Assembly (NCBI GenBank): GCA_023131225.1
Contig: JAGLZW010000026.1
Span: 1 to 57,697 of the forward strand
Origin: Candidatus Bathyarchaeota archaeon
GTDB taxonomy: Archaea > Thermoproteota > Bathyarchaeia > Bathyarchaeales > SOJC01
Direction of reading: 5' to 3'
DNA: 57,697 nucleotides
A program made the position numbers and the translations under genes. The notes under the pieces were generated by a model. The model saw only the letters and a list, made by a program, of their open reading frames with translations. It did no database searches and had not been told where the DNA came from. Position 1 is the stretch's first letter. Each line of letters opens with the position of its first letter. Below are positions 9,286 through 17,850 of the stretch, piece after piece.

Positions 9286-10119
9286 ATGTCTCAAGTTGGC
9301 AAGACATTAAGGCTAGGACGAATATTCGACCAGAAAACCAATCGAACGGTCATAGTGGCGATAGATCATGGGCTTTTCATGGGACCACTAAAAGGACTAG
9401 TAGAACCTCCTAAAGTTGTTAAAAAGGCATTAAAAGGCGGAGCAAACGCTGTAGTGGTTTCACCTGGTGAGTGCCAGCATATCGCGACAGAGGTTAAAGG
9501 GCAGGCAGGATTGATATTGCGCATTGATGGAGCAACCACAATATACGGACCTGAATTTTTCAATACCCGGAGAATAGCTCTTGTTGAAGATGCCGTCAGA
9601 ATGGGTGTTGACGCCGTGATCGCTATGGGGTACATCGGAACAGCAAAGGAGAATGAGGTCTTAGCGAGTCTCGGCGCCATTGCCAGGGAATGCGAAAAGT
9701 TTGGTGTGCCACTAGTGGCTGAGATGATTCCGGTCAAAGGCGAAAGAATAAAAGACCCATATAGTGCGGAAGTCGTGGGTCTTGCCGCTCGTGTTGGTGC
9801 GGAAATGGGTGCTGATATAATAAAGACTTACTACACTGGAAGAGAGGATACGTTTAAAGAGGTTGTTAGAGGCTGTACCGTGCCTGTCGTGATCGCTGGC
9901 GGTCCAAAGATGGAAACCGAGGAACAAGTGTTAAAGATGGTGGAGCGAGCCATCAGCGCTGGGGCGGTTGGAGTAGCTTTTGGACGAAATATTTGGCAAC
10001 ATGAAAACCCAGAAGGTATGACGAGGGCGATAACGAAAATTGTGCATGAAAAAGTTACCATTAAAAAAGCCTTAAAAGAATTTAAGAAGCAAAGACATCT
10101 CGATGTGATGGGGTCTTAA
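9286..10119 (+). CDS. class I aldolase of the DhnA/archaeal FbaB family
   Basis: TIM-barrel Schiff-base aldolase, 277 residues. VIVAIDHGLFMGP is the N-terminal catalytic Asp region; Lys in DIIKTYYTG is the expected Schiff-base residue; VPVVIAGGPK is the phosphate-binding strand. The family includes archaeal fructose-bisphosphate aldolase, the archaeal 2-amino-3,7-dideoxy-heptulosonate synthase and LsrF. AAGGAAGGAG lies just before the ATG. As the last gene of the sugar cassette it probably cleaves the bisphosphorylated ketose. A housekeeping glycolytic role is also possible. Confidence 0.85.
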   Translation: MSQVGKTLRLGRIFDQKTNRTVIVAIDHGLFMGPLKGLVEPPKVVKKALKGGANAVVVSPGECQHIATEVKGQAGLILRIDGATTIYGPEFFNTRRIALVEDAVRMGVDAVIAMGYIGTAKENEVLASLGAIARECEKFGVPLVAEMIPVKGERIKDPYSAEVVGLAARVGAEMGADIIKTYYTGREDTFKEVVRGCTVPVVIAGGPKMETEEQVLKMVERAISAGAVGVAFGRNIWQHENPEGMTRAITKIVHEKVTIKKALKEFKKQRHLDVMGS

Positions 10120-10160
10120 TTACCGAATGTATGCGACACATTAACCTAAAAGGCTTGAAA

Positions 10161-11660
10161 TCAATCTTTTCGTTTAGGAGGCATACGCCTTTTAGCAAGG
10201 CAGTACTTGCATCTGTACGGCAAAAGTTTTGCTAAGGCACATTGCTTACAGTAGAGAAAAGGTAAGTAAGGTTCACTAGGGTTAAGAGCTATCAGCTCTG
10301 TTGCGTATAAACATATCAAGGGATCGCTAATTAGGTGAAATGGCTCATCAGCAAATCGAAGTAATCCAGCAAAGCGAGTAGTAATAGGACACTCTGGCCA
10401 TCCGTATCTTTGAGGATTCTGCAAAACTTCATTATCGTCTATGGCAGAGAGATCAATAGTAATACCATAAATCTGGCCACCAAGACCCACCGGAGGCTTT
10501 TCAATGTAATGTTCTCCTCGAGTTAAGAAGTTAACAAATTCACCATTCATGCATTCATACCTGAACTTTTTAGGGTTCTTGAGCAGAAGGTTATAAAATC
10601 TTTTTAGGAATAGATCGTTTAACATTTCTGATGTAAAGCCATCTAGCTGCATGATATATGCTGCTCCAGCGGCAGTTACTTCCGATGCTGGTATTTCGTA
10701 AGGGTTTTTGAGCTTGTGCTTGAGTTTAGCTTTTTCAATTGTGTTTTCAAGTGCGTGTGTAAGGCTCTCGAGTATGGCCATTTCGATGTCGCTCTTGCAT
10801 AAGTTGTATGTTGTTTGAGAGACATGATGGAAGTCTCCAGCACTCCAGAGTGGGATTAAACTCAGATTGGCGTAGTGTACGCCAGCCTTTGCCGCCTTAA
10901 CGGTTGCCTTGAAAATTTTTTCTTTAAACATCTCTAGGCATTTTTTGTAATCGAAGGACTTGTGCCCGATTTCCTTCATTATTCGAACTTGCGTCTCGAT
11001 TGGGTTAAGCCACATGTCTTTCATTATCTCTTTTTCAGCGCTAATTGCTTCATGGATATCTTTGTTATCATCCAAGATATCAAAAAATCTAGATCCGAAC
11101 ATTACGCTATAACTGGTATTTCGAGCTGCGGATACGGCATTAATGAAAGCCCACTTATACTCAGTCTTGATATCGACATTATTTAGAATTCTCATATACA
11201 GGTTTGAGAACGATCCGGGAGTCGGCACATAATCCGCAATCCATGTCGGTCCGTAACGACCGTAAAATCTAGAAAAGATTTCTTCTTGGATTAGGTCATG
11301 AGACTTGTCAATAGCTTGGGCGACTTTAACCGAAGCCCGTTTAAAATCCTTGTCGAACTCATACAGTATTTCGAAGACAGCTGTTGTTTGATAATGTTCC
11401 AGCCAAGGCTCATCTTCAGGAAGCACAAACTCTGTGAGACTACTAATGACACTATACCCTGCATTTGCTGAGACCACATAGAGATCAAAAACGTCTTTCG
11501 ATTGTTTCCTGGAGGGAACTAAGCGGTTTTTCACTTGAAGCATCGGTCGCCAATCGCTTACTTCGAATTGTCCTCCACGTTTCTCTTTCACTATTTGAAC
11601 CCAAGTTCTTTGAAGACTCACAATTTCATCCGCAATTTTTTCGGCTAATTGATTTTCCAC
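10161..11660 (-). CDS. conserved protein of unknown function with C-terminal zinc motif
   Basis: I do not recognise this 499-residue protein. It has no signal peptide or membrane segments and is mostly alpha-helical with many aromatic residues. The last 40 residues hold C-x2-C-x9-C-x2-C (CKQC then CKYC) followed by a basic tail KRRMPPKRKD, a likely structural zinc site or nucleic-acid contact. A GTG start at 11660 is chosen because GAGGGG lies five bases upstream; another in-frame GTG lies two codons earlier. It is divergent from the cyclic amidohydrolase and convergent with the aldolase, which gives no firm hint of role. Confidence 0.75.
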   Translation of the reverse strand: MENQLAEKIADEIVSLQRTWVQIVKEKRGGQFEVSDWRPMLQVKNRLVPSRKQSKDVFDLYVVSANAGYSVISSLTEFVLPEDEPWLEHYQTTAVFEILYEFDKDFKRASVKVAQAIDKSHDLIQEEIFSRFYGRYGPTWIADYVPTPGSFSNLYMRILNNVDIKTEYKWAFINAVSAARNTSYSVMFGSRFFDILDDNKDIHEAISAEKEIMKDMWLNPIETQVRIMKEIGHKSFDYKKCLEMFKEKIFKATVKAAKAGVHYANLSLIPLWSAGDFHHVSQTTYNLCKSDIEMAILESLTHALENTIEKAKLKHKLKNPYEIPASEVTAAGAAYIMQLDGFTSEMLNDLFLKRFYNLLLKNPKKFRYECMNGEFVNFLTRGEHYIEKPPVGLGGQIYGITIDLSAIDDNEVLQNPQRYGWPECPITTRFAGLLRFADEPFHLISDPLICLYATELIALNPSEPYLPFLYCKQCALAKLLPYRCKYCLAKRRMPPKRKD

Positions 11661-11736
11661 TAGCACCCCTCATTTTTATAAAAGTACATACTATTTCGAT
11701 GCATGTACGCTCTTAAATTTTCTTTTTATTGACATC

Positions 11737-11746
11737 CTTTAAATTT
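11737..11746 (+). promoter_or_regulatory. probable TATA box for the amidohydrolase gene
   Basis: CTTTAAATTT sits about 25 bases before the first ATG at 11761. Transcription from here would begin close to that ATG, so either the message is leaderless from 11761 or translation starts at the second ATG, 11809. Confidence 0.4.
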
Positions 11747-11808
11747 CTCTAAAGATTAAAATGTATACAGACAATAAAAGTAATTGGCGCTTATTAGCGG
11801 GATTTGAC

Positions 11809-13170
11809 ATGGTTGTTGATCTTGTCTTAAAAGGTGGTAAGATAGTTACATCTGCAGGGGTTCTTGAAGCAGGCATAGCCGTTGATAGAGGCAAAGTTGT
11901 TGTAGTTGCAAAGGAAACCCATCTACCTAAAGCCGATAAAGTGATGAACGTTCATGGCTCACTCATCATGCCCGGATTTATCGACGCTCATGTTCATGTT
12001 TGTGATCCCGGGTTTATACGTGAAAGTTTTGAGACAGGAACCAAGGCTGCAGCTGTAGGTGGAGTCACAACTATAATCGACATGGCATCGTCTATGAAGC
12101 TGCGGACTTCCTCTGTAGCTATGCTGCTTAAAAAGAGAGAGATGGGTGAACGTGAGTCTTTTGTAGACTTTGCTTTATATGGTGGAGAAATTTCTGATGA
12201 AAAAGACCTCCGGGAAATACAAAAACTAGTAAAAGCAGGGGTTGTTGGCTTTGGCGAAATAATGATGTGTGGAGATGCACCCATAAAAAATGACGAAATA
12301 ATGCTGGAAGCATTTCATTTAATATCGAATGCAAAATCAATAGCGGCTGTTCACGCTGAAGACAACACTACACTAAATTACTATAAAAAGAAGTTACTTG
12401 CTGAGGGAAGAAAAGATATCATGGCATTTGCTGATGCACGACCCAACTTGGCTGAAGCCCAAGCAATATCTAAAACTCTTCTCTTGTCTAAGAAGACCGA
12501 TGCAAAACTTCATGTGTGTCATTTGTCAACCAAAGAGGGCGTAAACCTGATACGAGAAGCAAAGGCTCAAGGCTCGCGTGTTACCACTGAAGTTTGTCCA
12601 CATCATCTATATTTCACACGAGATGATTATGAAAAATTAGGTCCTTACATAATTACAACGCCGCCTTTACGAACCAAAGAAGACGCCAACCAACTTTGGA
12701 GAGCTTTAAATGATGGAACTGTAGACTTGGTTGTCTCTGACCACTGTGCCTTCACGAAAAGTGAAAAAGATGTATGTTGGGAAGATGTTTGGAATACCCC
12801 GCCTGGTGTTCCAGGATTAGAAACTCTTGTTTTGGTAATGCTAGGCAAAGGAGTTAGAGAGGGCAAAATCACGTTAGAAAGATTTGTTGAAGTAGCATCT
12901 GAGAATCCCGCCAAACTTTTTGGGCTATATCCTGAAAAGGGATCGTTGCAGAAGGGGACCGATGCTGATTTGACAATTGTAGATTTGAAACAGGATCACA
13001 AAATTAGGTCAGAAGACTTGAAATGCGTTGCTGATTATACGCCATATGAGGGATGGACAGTTAAGGCAAAGCTAATGATGACGTTGGTTCGTGGAAAAAT
13101 CATATCCGAAGAAGGTGAAATTGTAGGAAAACGTGGGTACGGAAGTTTTATCAAGCCTTCGTTGGGTTAA
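11809..13170 (+). CDS. cyclic amidohydrolase (dihydroorotase/allantoinase/hydantoinase family)
   Basis: Zinc TIM-barrel hydrolase of a cyclic amide. Metal ligands are visible as PGFIDAHVHV, HAED and CHLS, plus the catalytic Asp in VSDHCAFT. The segment that normally carries the carbamylated bridging Lys (GVVGFK in allantoinases) reads GVVGFGE, so that Lys is absent. The C-terminal NPAKLFGLYPEKG and YTPYEGW blocks are allantoinase/dihydroorotase-like, while the SDHC motif is hydantoinase-like. The start at M-V-V-D-L fits the family N-terminus; the ATG 48 bases upstream would add 16 unconserved residues. Together with the PreA-like gene it could take part in pyrimidine breakdown. Confidence 0.82.
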   Translation: MVVDLVLKGGKIVTSAGVLEAGIAVDRGKVVVVAKETHLPKADKVMNVHGSLIMPGFIDAHVHVCDPGFIRESFETGTKAAAVGGVTTIIDMASSMKLRTSSVAMLLKKREMGERESFVDFALYGGEISDEKDLREIQKLVKAGVVGFGEIMMCGDAPIKNDEIMLEAFHLISNAKSIAAVHAEDNTTLNYYKKKLLAEGRKDIMAFADARPNLAEAQAISKTLLLSKKTDAKLHVCHLSTKEGVNLIREAKAQGSRVTTEVCPHHLYFTRDDYEKLGPYIITTPPLRTKEDANQLWRALNDGTVDLVVSDHCAFTKSEKDVCWEDVWNTPPGVPGLETLVLVMLGKGVREGKITLERFVEVASENPAKLFGLYPEKGSLQKGTDADLTIVDLKQDHKIRSEDLKCVADYTPYEGWTVKAKLMMTLVRGKIISEEGEIVGKRGYGSFIKPSLG

Positions 13171-13293
13171 TTTTTTGTGCGTGCCAAAAGATGCAATCCA
13201 CATTTGAATCAATTTCCGGTCTTTTTTCGCTAATCTCTATTCAGCCTTTACATTCAGTATCAGAAAAAGTGGTGTATTTGGAAAATTGTTGAT

Positions 13294-13773
13294 TCACATA
13301 GAAGATTTGAGTTCTATTCTCGGATCTTCTTTTATTGTCTTTACAACAACTACTGTACTGGTTCTTTCAATTTTTTGCATGTCATACATTTTTTCGAGTT
13401 TTCCCATGAAATCTTCTCTATTATCCGAGATAGTTAAAACAACAAAATCGTTTTCTCCCAATATGAAGTAGACTGCACAAACGCCTGGGATTTGGGCTAG
13501 CATCTTTCCTACTTTTTCGTGGTAGCTTGGACCGTATTTTGCGCGGACAAAAGTAATCGTGGTGTAGTCTTTTCCAAGTTTCGTTGCATCAACTTTTGCA
13601 TAGTAACCCTTGATTATTTTCTCTGTTTCCAGCCTCTTTATTCGATAATGTACTGTTGATTTTGGGACTCCTAACTCATTAGCTATTTTTCCTAATGGAG
13701 TTCTACTGTCCTTTTGCAATATCTCAAGGATTCCTATATCTATTTCATCGAGCGATTTTTGTTGTTCAGGCAA
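13294..13773 (-). CDS. Lrp/AsnC-family transcription regulator
   Basis: A 159-residue feast/famine regulator. Residues 9-60 form the winged helix-turn-helix (LDEIDIGILEIL, then GVPKSTVHYRIKRLE as recognition helix). Residues 70-145 form the RAM effector domain with GVCAVYFILGENDFVVL. The start is TTG with GGAG six bases upstream. It is convergent with the amidohydrolase and divergent from the ParB-like gene. Such proteins bind amino acids or related effectors and act as dimers or octamers; the regulon here is unknown. Confidence 0.9.
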   Translation of the reverse strand: MPEQQKSLDEIDIGILEILQKDSRTPLGKIANELGVPKSTVHYRIKRLETEKIIKGYYAKVDATKLGKDYTTITFVRAKYGPSYHEKVGKMLAQIPGVCAVYFILGENDFVVLTISDNREDFMGKLEKMYDMQKIERTSTVVVVKTIKEDPRIELKSSM

Positions 13774-13996
13774 GATGTACTCCTCAAAAACAATTGCACA
13801 TGCTAATTTTTAAGTTCATTCCTAGTTGATTGAAGTAATCTAGAGTCATGTTGTGCGTGTGAGTCCAATTTTTGCTGCTAATTCTTGAACATTGTACATG
13901 TAAACTCACAGAAATTGTCCGTTTTCCTAATTACCGAAATATTTTTCTTTCGAGCGTGCAGTAATATACTAGAAGTAATGTTATGAGGGAGAAGGT

Positions 13997-14647
13997 ATGA
14001 CAAGCCACGAGTTGAAGTCTTCTTCGGATAGGATTGGTCAGCTTTACCCTATATTAGTTGACTATTATGGCAACATTATTGATGGAGAACACCGTTTTAG
14101 CGCGGATCAAAATTGGAGGAGGGTAAGGCTGGAGCACATCAAGACGGAGAAAGATAGACTTGTCGCTAGGATCATCAGCAATACCCATAGGAGAAGCGTG
14201 TCTAGTAAGGAGAAGATGGAATTGTTGAACAGGCTGGGCGAAATCTACCAAAGCAAAGGAATAGACCCCGGAAAGATAGCGTATAAGATGGTGAATGAAA
14301 CAGGAATGAGCTACCGCTGGGTAGCGAAGTACTTGCCAGACAGGTTCAAGAATAGTCTACAATCGGAAAGGAGGAAAAACTCGGTTGCACGCCCTGCAAC
14401 CACCTCTATCACCTTTACGGATCCTCCGGAGGATGTGCTGAACATAAGTGTCTACAGAAATACCGACTTTGTGAACTTCGTGGTGAAAAAGTCCCTCTAC
14501 GAGAAATTGGAGGAAAAGGCCAAAAAAATGGAGATAACGCCAACCAAGCTCATATACAACGCATTACTGCTAATATTAAAAACTAACCTGAATCATCGCG
14601 CACGCAATTTCAAAATATCCTCAGATGGCTTATTCACAATTGAATGA
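13997..14647 (+). CDS. ParB-like DNA-binding protein with ribbon-helix-helix-like tail
   Basis: A 216-residue protein. Residues 10-60 contain the ParB/sulfiredoxin core (GQLYPILVDYYGNIIDGEHR), followed by a helical region at about 65-110 resembling the ParB helix-turn-helix (PGKIAYKMVNETGMSYRWVAKYL). Residues 155-195 look like a ribbon-helix-helix unit: strand FVNFVVKK, helix SLYEKLEEKAKKM, turn EITPTK, helix LIYNALLLIL. No ParA gene is nearby, so it is more likely a solo regulator than a partition protein. GAGGGAGAAGGT precedes the ATG. Its stop overlaps an ATG (ATGA) that leads into the SDR frame. Confidence 0.75.
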   Translation: MTSHELKSSSDRIGQLYPILVDYYGNIIDGEHRFSADQNWRRVRLEHIKTEKDRLVARIISNTHRRSVSSKEKMELLNRLGEIYQSKGIDPGKIAYKMVNETGMSYRWVAKYLPDRFKNSLQSERRKNSVARPATTSITFTDPPEDVLNISVYRNTDFVNFVVKKSLYEKLEEKAKKMEITPTKLIYNALLLILKTNLNHRARNFKISSDGLFTIE

Positions 14648-14661
14648 AGTGGAAGTGAATT

Positions 14662-15435
14662 ATACTGAAACAGAAGGAACTAGAAGGCAAAGTTGCACTG
14701 ATCACTGGGGCTGGCTCCGGAATTGGATGCGCCATAGCTGTGCTTTTTGCTAAAGAAGGAGCAAATGTAGTTGTCGCAGACATTAGTGAGAAGGAAGGAA
14801 GGGACACAGTTGAGTTCATTAGAAATGATGGCGGTGAAGCCGTGTTTATGCAAGGAGATGTGTCTAAAGCAGCTGACGTTAAAAAAGTTGTAGAAGCAAC
14901 TGTTGAAAAATATGGAGGACTCCACATACTCTGCAACAACGCTGGAGTCGGATCCGCTGGCTCAATAATAGACATAACTGAGGAAAACTGGGATAAAGTC
15001 ATCGATATCAACCTAAAGGGGGTCTTCCTTTGCTCCAAGTATTGTATCCCAAAAATAGTTAAGCTTGGAGGTGGGGTTATCATCAACATTGCCTCCGTGT
15101 TAGGACTCATTGGCTCCAAGGGCGAAGCTGCATACTGCGCATCAAAAGGAGGTATCATCTCTCTTACAAAGGCTATGGCCTTAGACTTTGCTTCTCAGAA
15201 TATTCGTGTCAACTGCATATGTCCCGGTTCAGTTCTTACTCCCACATTTAAACGAGTAATGACTGCCTCGGGTAATTACGAGCGTTCATTTGCTCGCAAT
15301 TTAGAGAAAATTCCTCTTAGACGAGTTGCGGAGCCTGAAGAAATTGCTCAAGCAGCACTATATTTGGCATCAGACAAATCCTCTTACATTACTGGATCTA
15401 CCTTAGTAATAGACGGGGGCTGGACATCACATTGA
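14662..15435 (+). CDS. short-chain dehydrogenase/reductase, start codon uncertain (AUA?)
   Basis: NAD(P)-dependent SDR of about 257 residues. GKVALITGAGSGIGCAIA is the cofactor motif, NNAG the central motif, and Y-x3-K occurs in AAYCASKGG; VIDGGW closes the classical SDR. No ATG, GTG or TTG lies between the upstream stop and the conserved motif. The candidates are ATA at 14662, six bases after GGAAG, or CTG at 14665. Alternatively, the ATG at 14644 that overlaps the ParB-like stop reads M-K-W-K and then meets an in-frame UGA. A GTG at 14740 would delete the cofactor loop. It neighbours an opine-dehydrogenase-like gene. Confidence 0.85.
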   Translation: MLKQKELEGKVALITGAGSGIGCAIAVLFAKEGANVVVADISEKEGRDTVEFIRNDGGEAVFMQGDVSKAADVKKVVEATVEKYGGLHILCNNAGVGSAGSIIDITEENWDKVIDINLKGVFLCSKYCIPKIVKLGGGVIINIASVLGLIGSKGEAAYCASKGGIISLTKAMALDFASQNIRVNCICPGSVLTPTFKRVMTASGNYERSFARNLEKIPLRRVAEPEEIAQAALYLASDKSSYITGSTLVIDGGWTSH

Positions 15436-15578
15436 AGCGAGACATTGATTTTATTCTCATGTTTATCGAAAGTTGTTCAATGGCATCATGGAAGTCGAAA
15501 AAATACTAGTATTGGTTCGTGTGAACATAGAAATATACATGACAACCCTTATGCTGCTTAATAGGAGATCGACGATGC

Positions 15579-16670
15579 ATGGTAAAAACGGTTGCAGTTC
15601 TAGGAGCTGGAAATGGTGGCTGTGCGACGGCTGCTGATCTATCATTAAGAGGTTTCAAGGTAAATCTTTGGAATAGATCATACAATCGTATTGCGCCAAT
15701 ATTAAAATCTGGCGGGATAGAGTTAACCGGCAGGATTAGAGAACAAGGCTTTGCGAAATTAAACAGAATTACATGGAGCAACAATATTAAAGAAACAGTT
15801 CAAGACGCAGAAATAATAATTGTAACGGTTCCAACATTTGGGCACAAAGACATTGCAGCCCGCTGCGCTCCATATTTGAGCGAAGGTCAAACTATAGTAT
15901 TGAATCCTGGCTATTTTGGTTCACTTGAATTTACCAAGACTTTAAGAAGCATGGGAGTAAAAAAGGAAATAAGAATAGCCGAGACATCAACGTTAACTTA
16001 TGCATGCAGAATGCTGGGACCAGCTAAAGTTAAGGTGATAGTCGCCACCAAGTTCTTCTTATTTGGAACATTCCCTGGAGAGGAGGTTAAAGAGACCGTT
16101 AGTATTTTCAAACAACTATACCCTTCAGCGATTAAAGCCATTAATGTATTAGAAGTTTTTTTAAACAATCCAAATCCTTTAGTTCATCCTGTTGGAATAC
16201 TGTTAAATACATGGCCTATTGAAAATCTAAAACGCCTTTGTTTTTATAAAGACTGTGTGACGCTTTCTGTTGCAAAAGTTATCCAAGCAATAGATGAAGA
16301 AAGGCTAGCCCTTTGTAAGACTTTGGGGTTTAGGCAGATTTCGACAAAGAAGCGCTTAATAATGGGTAAATACGCCGAAGAAGGAACAATTCAAGAAATG
16401 TATAATAACAGCATACTCAGAAGCATCGAAGCTCCTTCCAGTATTAAGTCAAGATACATAACTGAGGATGTCCCTTACGGCTTGGTCTCTTGGGCATCTC
16501 TTGGTAGAATGCTTGATGTTCCTATGCCTACAGTGGAATCATTAATCAAGTTGGCCTCAGTTATTAATGAAGTTGATTACTACAAAAAAGGAAGAACTGC
16601 CGAGAAACTGGAAATCTCGGGATTAGATGCTGAAGGGCTAAACAAATTTCTTGCAGAAGGCGTGCGCTAA
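15579..16670 (+). CDS. opine (octopine/nopaline) dehydrogenase family protein
   Basis: A 363-residue NAD(P)-dependent enzyme of the NAD/NADP octopine/nopaline dehydrogenase family. VAVLGAGNGGCATAADL is the N-terminal dinucleotide fold. The second domain has the family HPVGILLNTW stretch with the conserved His near residue 208. Family members join or split an amino acid and a 2-oxo acid by reductive amination. It sits on the same strand between two SDRs and ahead of AOR2, so these may form a degradation route for a modified amino acid or opine. That route is inference. A GGAGATCGACG site precedes the ATG. Confidence 0.82.
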   Translation: MVKTVAVLGAGNGGCATAADLSLRGFKVNLWNRSYNRIAPILKSGGIELTGRIREQGFAKLNRITWSNNIKETVQDAEIIIVTVPTFGHKDIAARCAPYLSEGQTIVLNPGYFGSLEFTKTLRSMGVKKEIRIAETSTLTYACRMLGPAKVKVIVATKFFLFGTFPGEEVKETVSIFKQLYPSAIKAINVLEVFLNNPNPLVHPVGILLNTWPIENLKRLCFYKDCVTLSVAKVIQAIDEERLALCKTLGFRQISTKKRLIMGKYAEEGTIQEMYNNSILRSIEAPSSIKSRYITEDVPYGLVSWASLGRMLDVPMPTVESLIKLASVINEVDYYKKGRTAEKLEISGLDAEGLNKFLAEGVR

Positions 16671-16817
16671 ATCAACAATGTGCATTCTGCGCTATTATTT
16701 TCCCAGAATGAACAGTTTGTTACTGAATATTTTTCCACAAGATTTAACTAGAACTTAACTAAGCCTTGTTTTTGAAATAGGGTTATACTCTGAAAAATTG
16801 TGAAGGCAGTATAAACC

Positions 16818-17663
16818 ATGAAAGAGTTCAAAGATAAAGTGGCTGTCATCACTGGCGCAGCTAGCGGTTTAGGACGAGCAATAGTCAACCGCTGTGTGAG
16901 AGAGGGCATGAAGGTTGTTCTGGCGGACATCGATGAGAAAACCTTAGCCAAAACCAAAGAAGAATTGAAAGCCATGGGAGCGACTCTTATAGCTGTACCG
17001 ACTGATGTTTCAAAAATAAGCGACGTCGAAGCGCTAGCCCAGAGAACACTTGAGGCTTTTGGAGCAGTCCATTTACTGTTCAATAATGCTGGTGTCGTTA
17101 CGTTCGGCCCAATTTGGAAAAGTACACTAGCTGATTGGAAATGGGTTATGGGTGTAAACTTGTGGGGAGTGATTCATGGAATTCAGATTTTTGTCCCTAT
17201 TATGCTCAAGCAAGATACCGAGAGCCACATTGTCAATACAGCGTCTCTCGCGGGGTTAATATCTGGACCTGGTTGTGGAATTTACATAGTGACCAAACAT
17301 GGCGTTGTGGCGCTCTCCGAGATACTATACCATGAATTGGCACATATGGGCGCTAAAGTCAAGATCTCAGTTCTATGCCCCGGGTTCATCAATACACGAC
17401 TCGGGAACTCAGAGCGCAATCGTCCCGTCGAACTACAGAATAATTCTGCTGAAGAGATTAAGAACTCTGAAGTTGAGCAACCGAGACAATTCTTTTGTAA
17501 GGCTGTGCGTGCGGGAGTATCTCCCTATCAGGTAGCTGATTATGTCTTCAACGCTATCAAAGATGAAAAGTTCTACATCCTAACGCATCCTGAATCGAAA
17601 CAAGAGATAAAAACTCGGATGGAAGACATTCTTCAAGAGCGCAATCCAACGAGTTTAGAATGA
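16818..17663 (+). CDS. short-chain dehydrogenase/reductase
   Basis: Classical SDR extended at the C-terminus to 281 residues. The cofactor motif is VAVITGAASGLGRAIV, the NNAG motif is present, Ser lies in VNTASLAG and the catalytic Tyr/Lys pair in YIVTK. An Asp in VLADID at the end of strand 2 favours NAD(H). It is unlike the other SDR in length and tail, so the two probably act on different intermediates. It is separated from the opine-dehydrogenase-like gene by about 150 bases and followed by AOR2. Confidence 0.87.
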   Translation: MKEFKDKVAVITGAASGLGRAIVNRCVREGMKVVLADIDEKTLAKTKEELKAMGATLIAVPTDVSKISDVEALAQRTLEAFGAVHLLFNNAGVVTFGPIWKSTLADWKWVMGVNLWGVIHGIQIFVPIMLKQDTESHIVNTASLAGLISGPGCGIYIVTKHGVVALSEILYHELAHMGAKVKISVLCPGFINTRLGNSERNRPVELQNNSAEEIKNSEVEQPRQFFCKAVRAGVSPYQVADYVFNAIKDEKFYILTHPESKQEIKTRMEDILQERNPTSLE

Positions 17664-17850
17664 TAAACTTTGCGCATTGGGTAAATATGACACTTCAATG
17701 TGACCTATGCAAATCTCTTAGATTCTTAGTGAGTATGCTATCAAATGATGCACGGTGTCAACCAGACTGGTATGCTTGTTTTATCAATCGAAAGAGTTAA
17801 GCATTTCAATCACGAATTGAAAAATCAACGTTTGAGGGGGGTGTTTCAAA

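Noticed and set aside
14740-15435. GTG at 14740 as the start of the first SDR
   Set aside because: It would delete the TGAGSGIG cofactor loop, without which the SDR fold cannot bind NAD(P).
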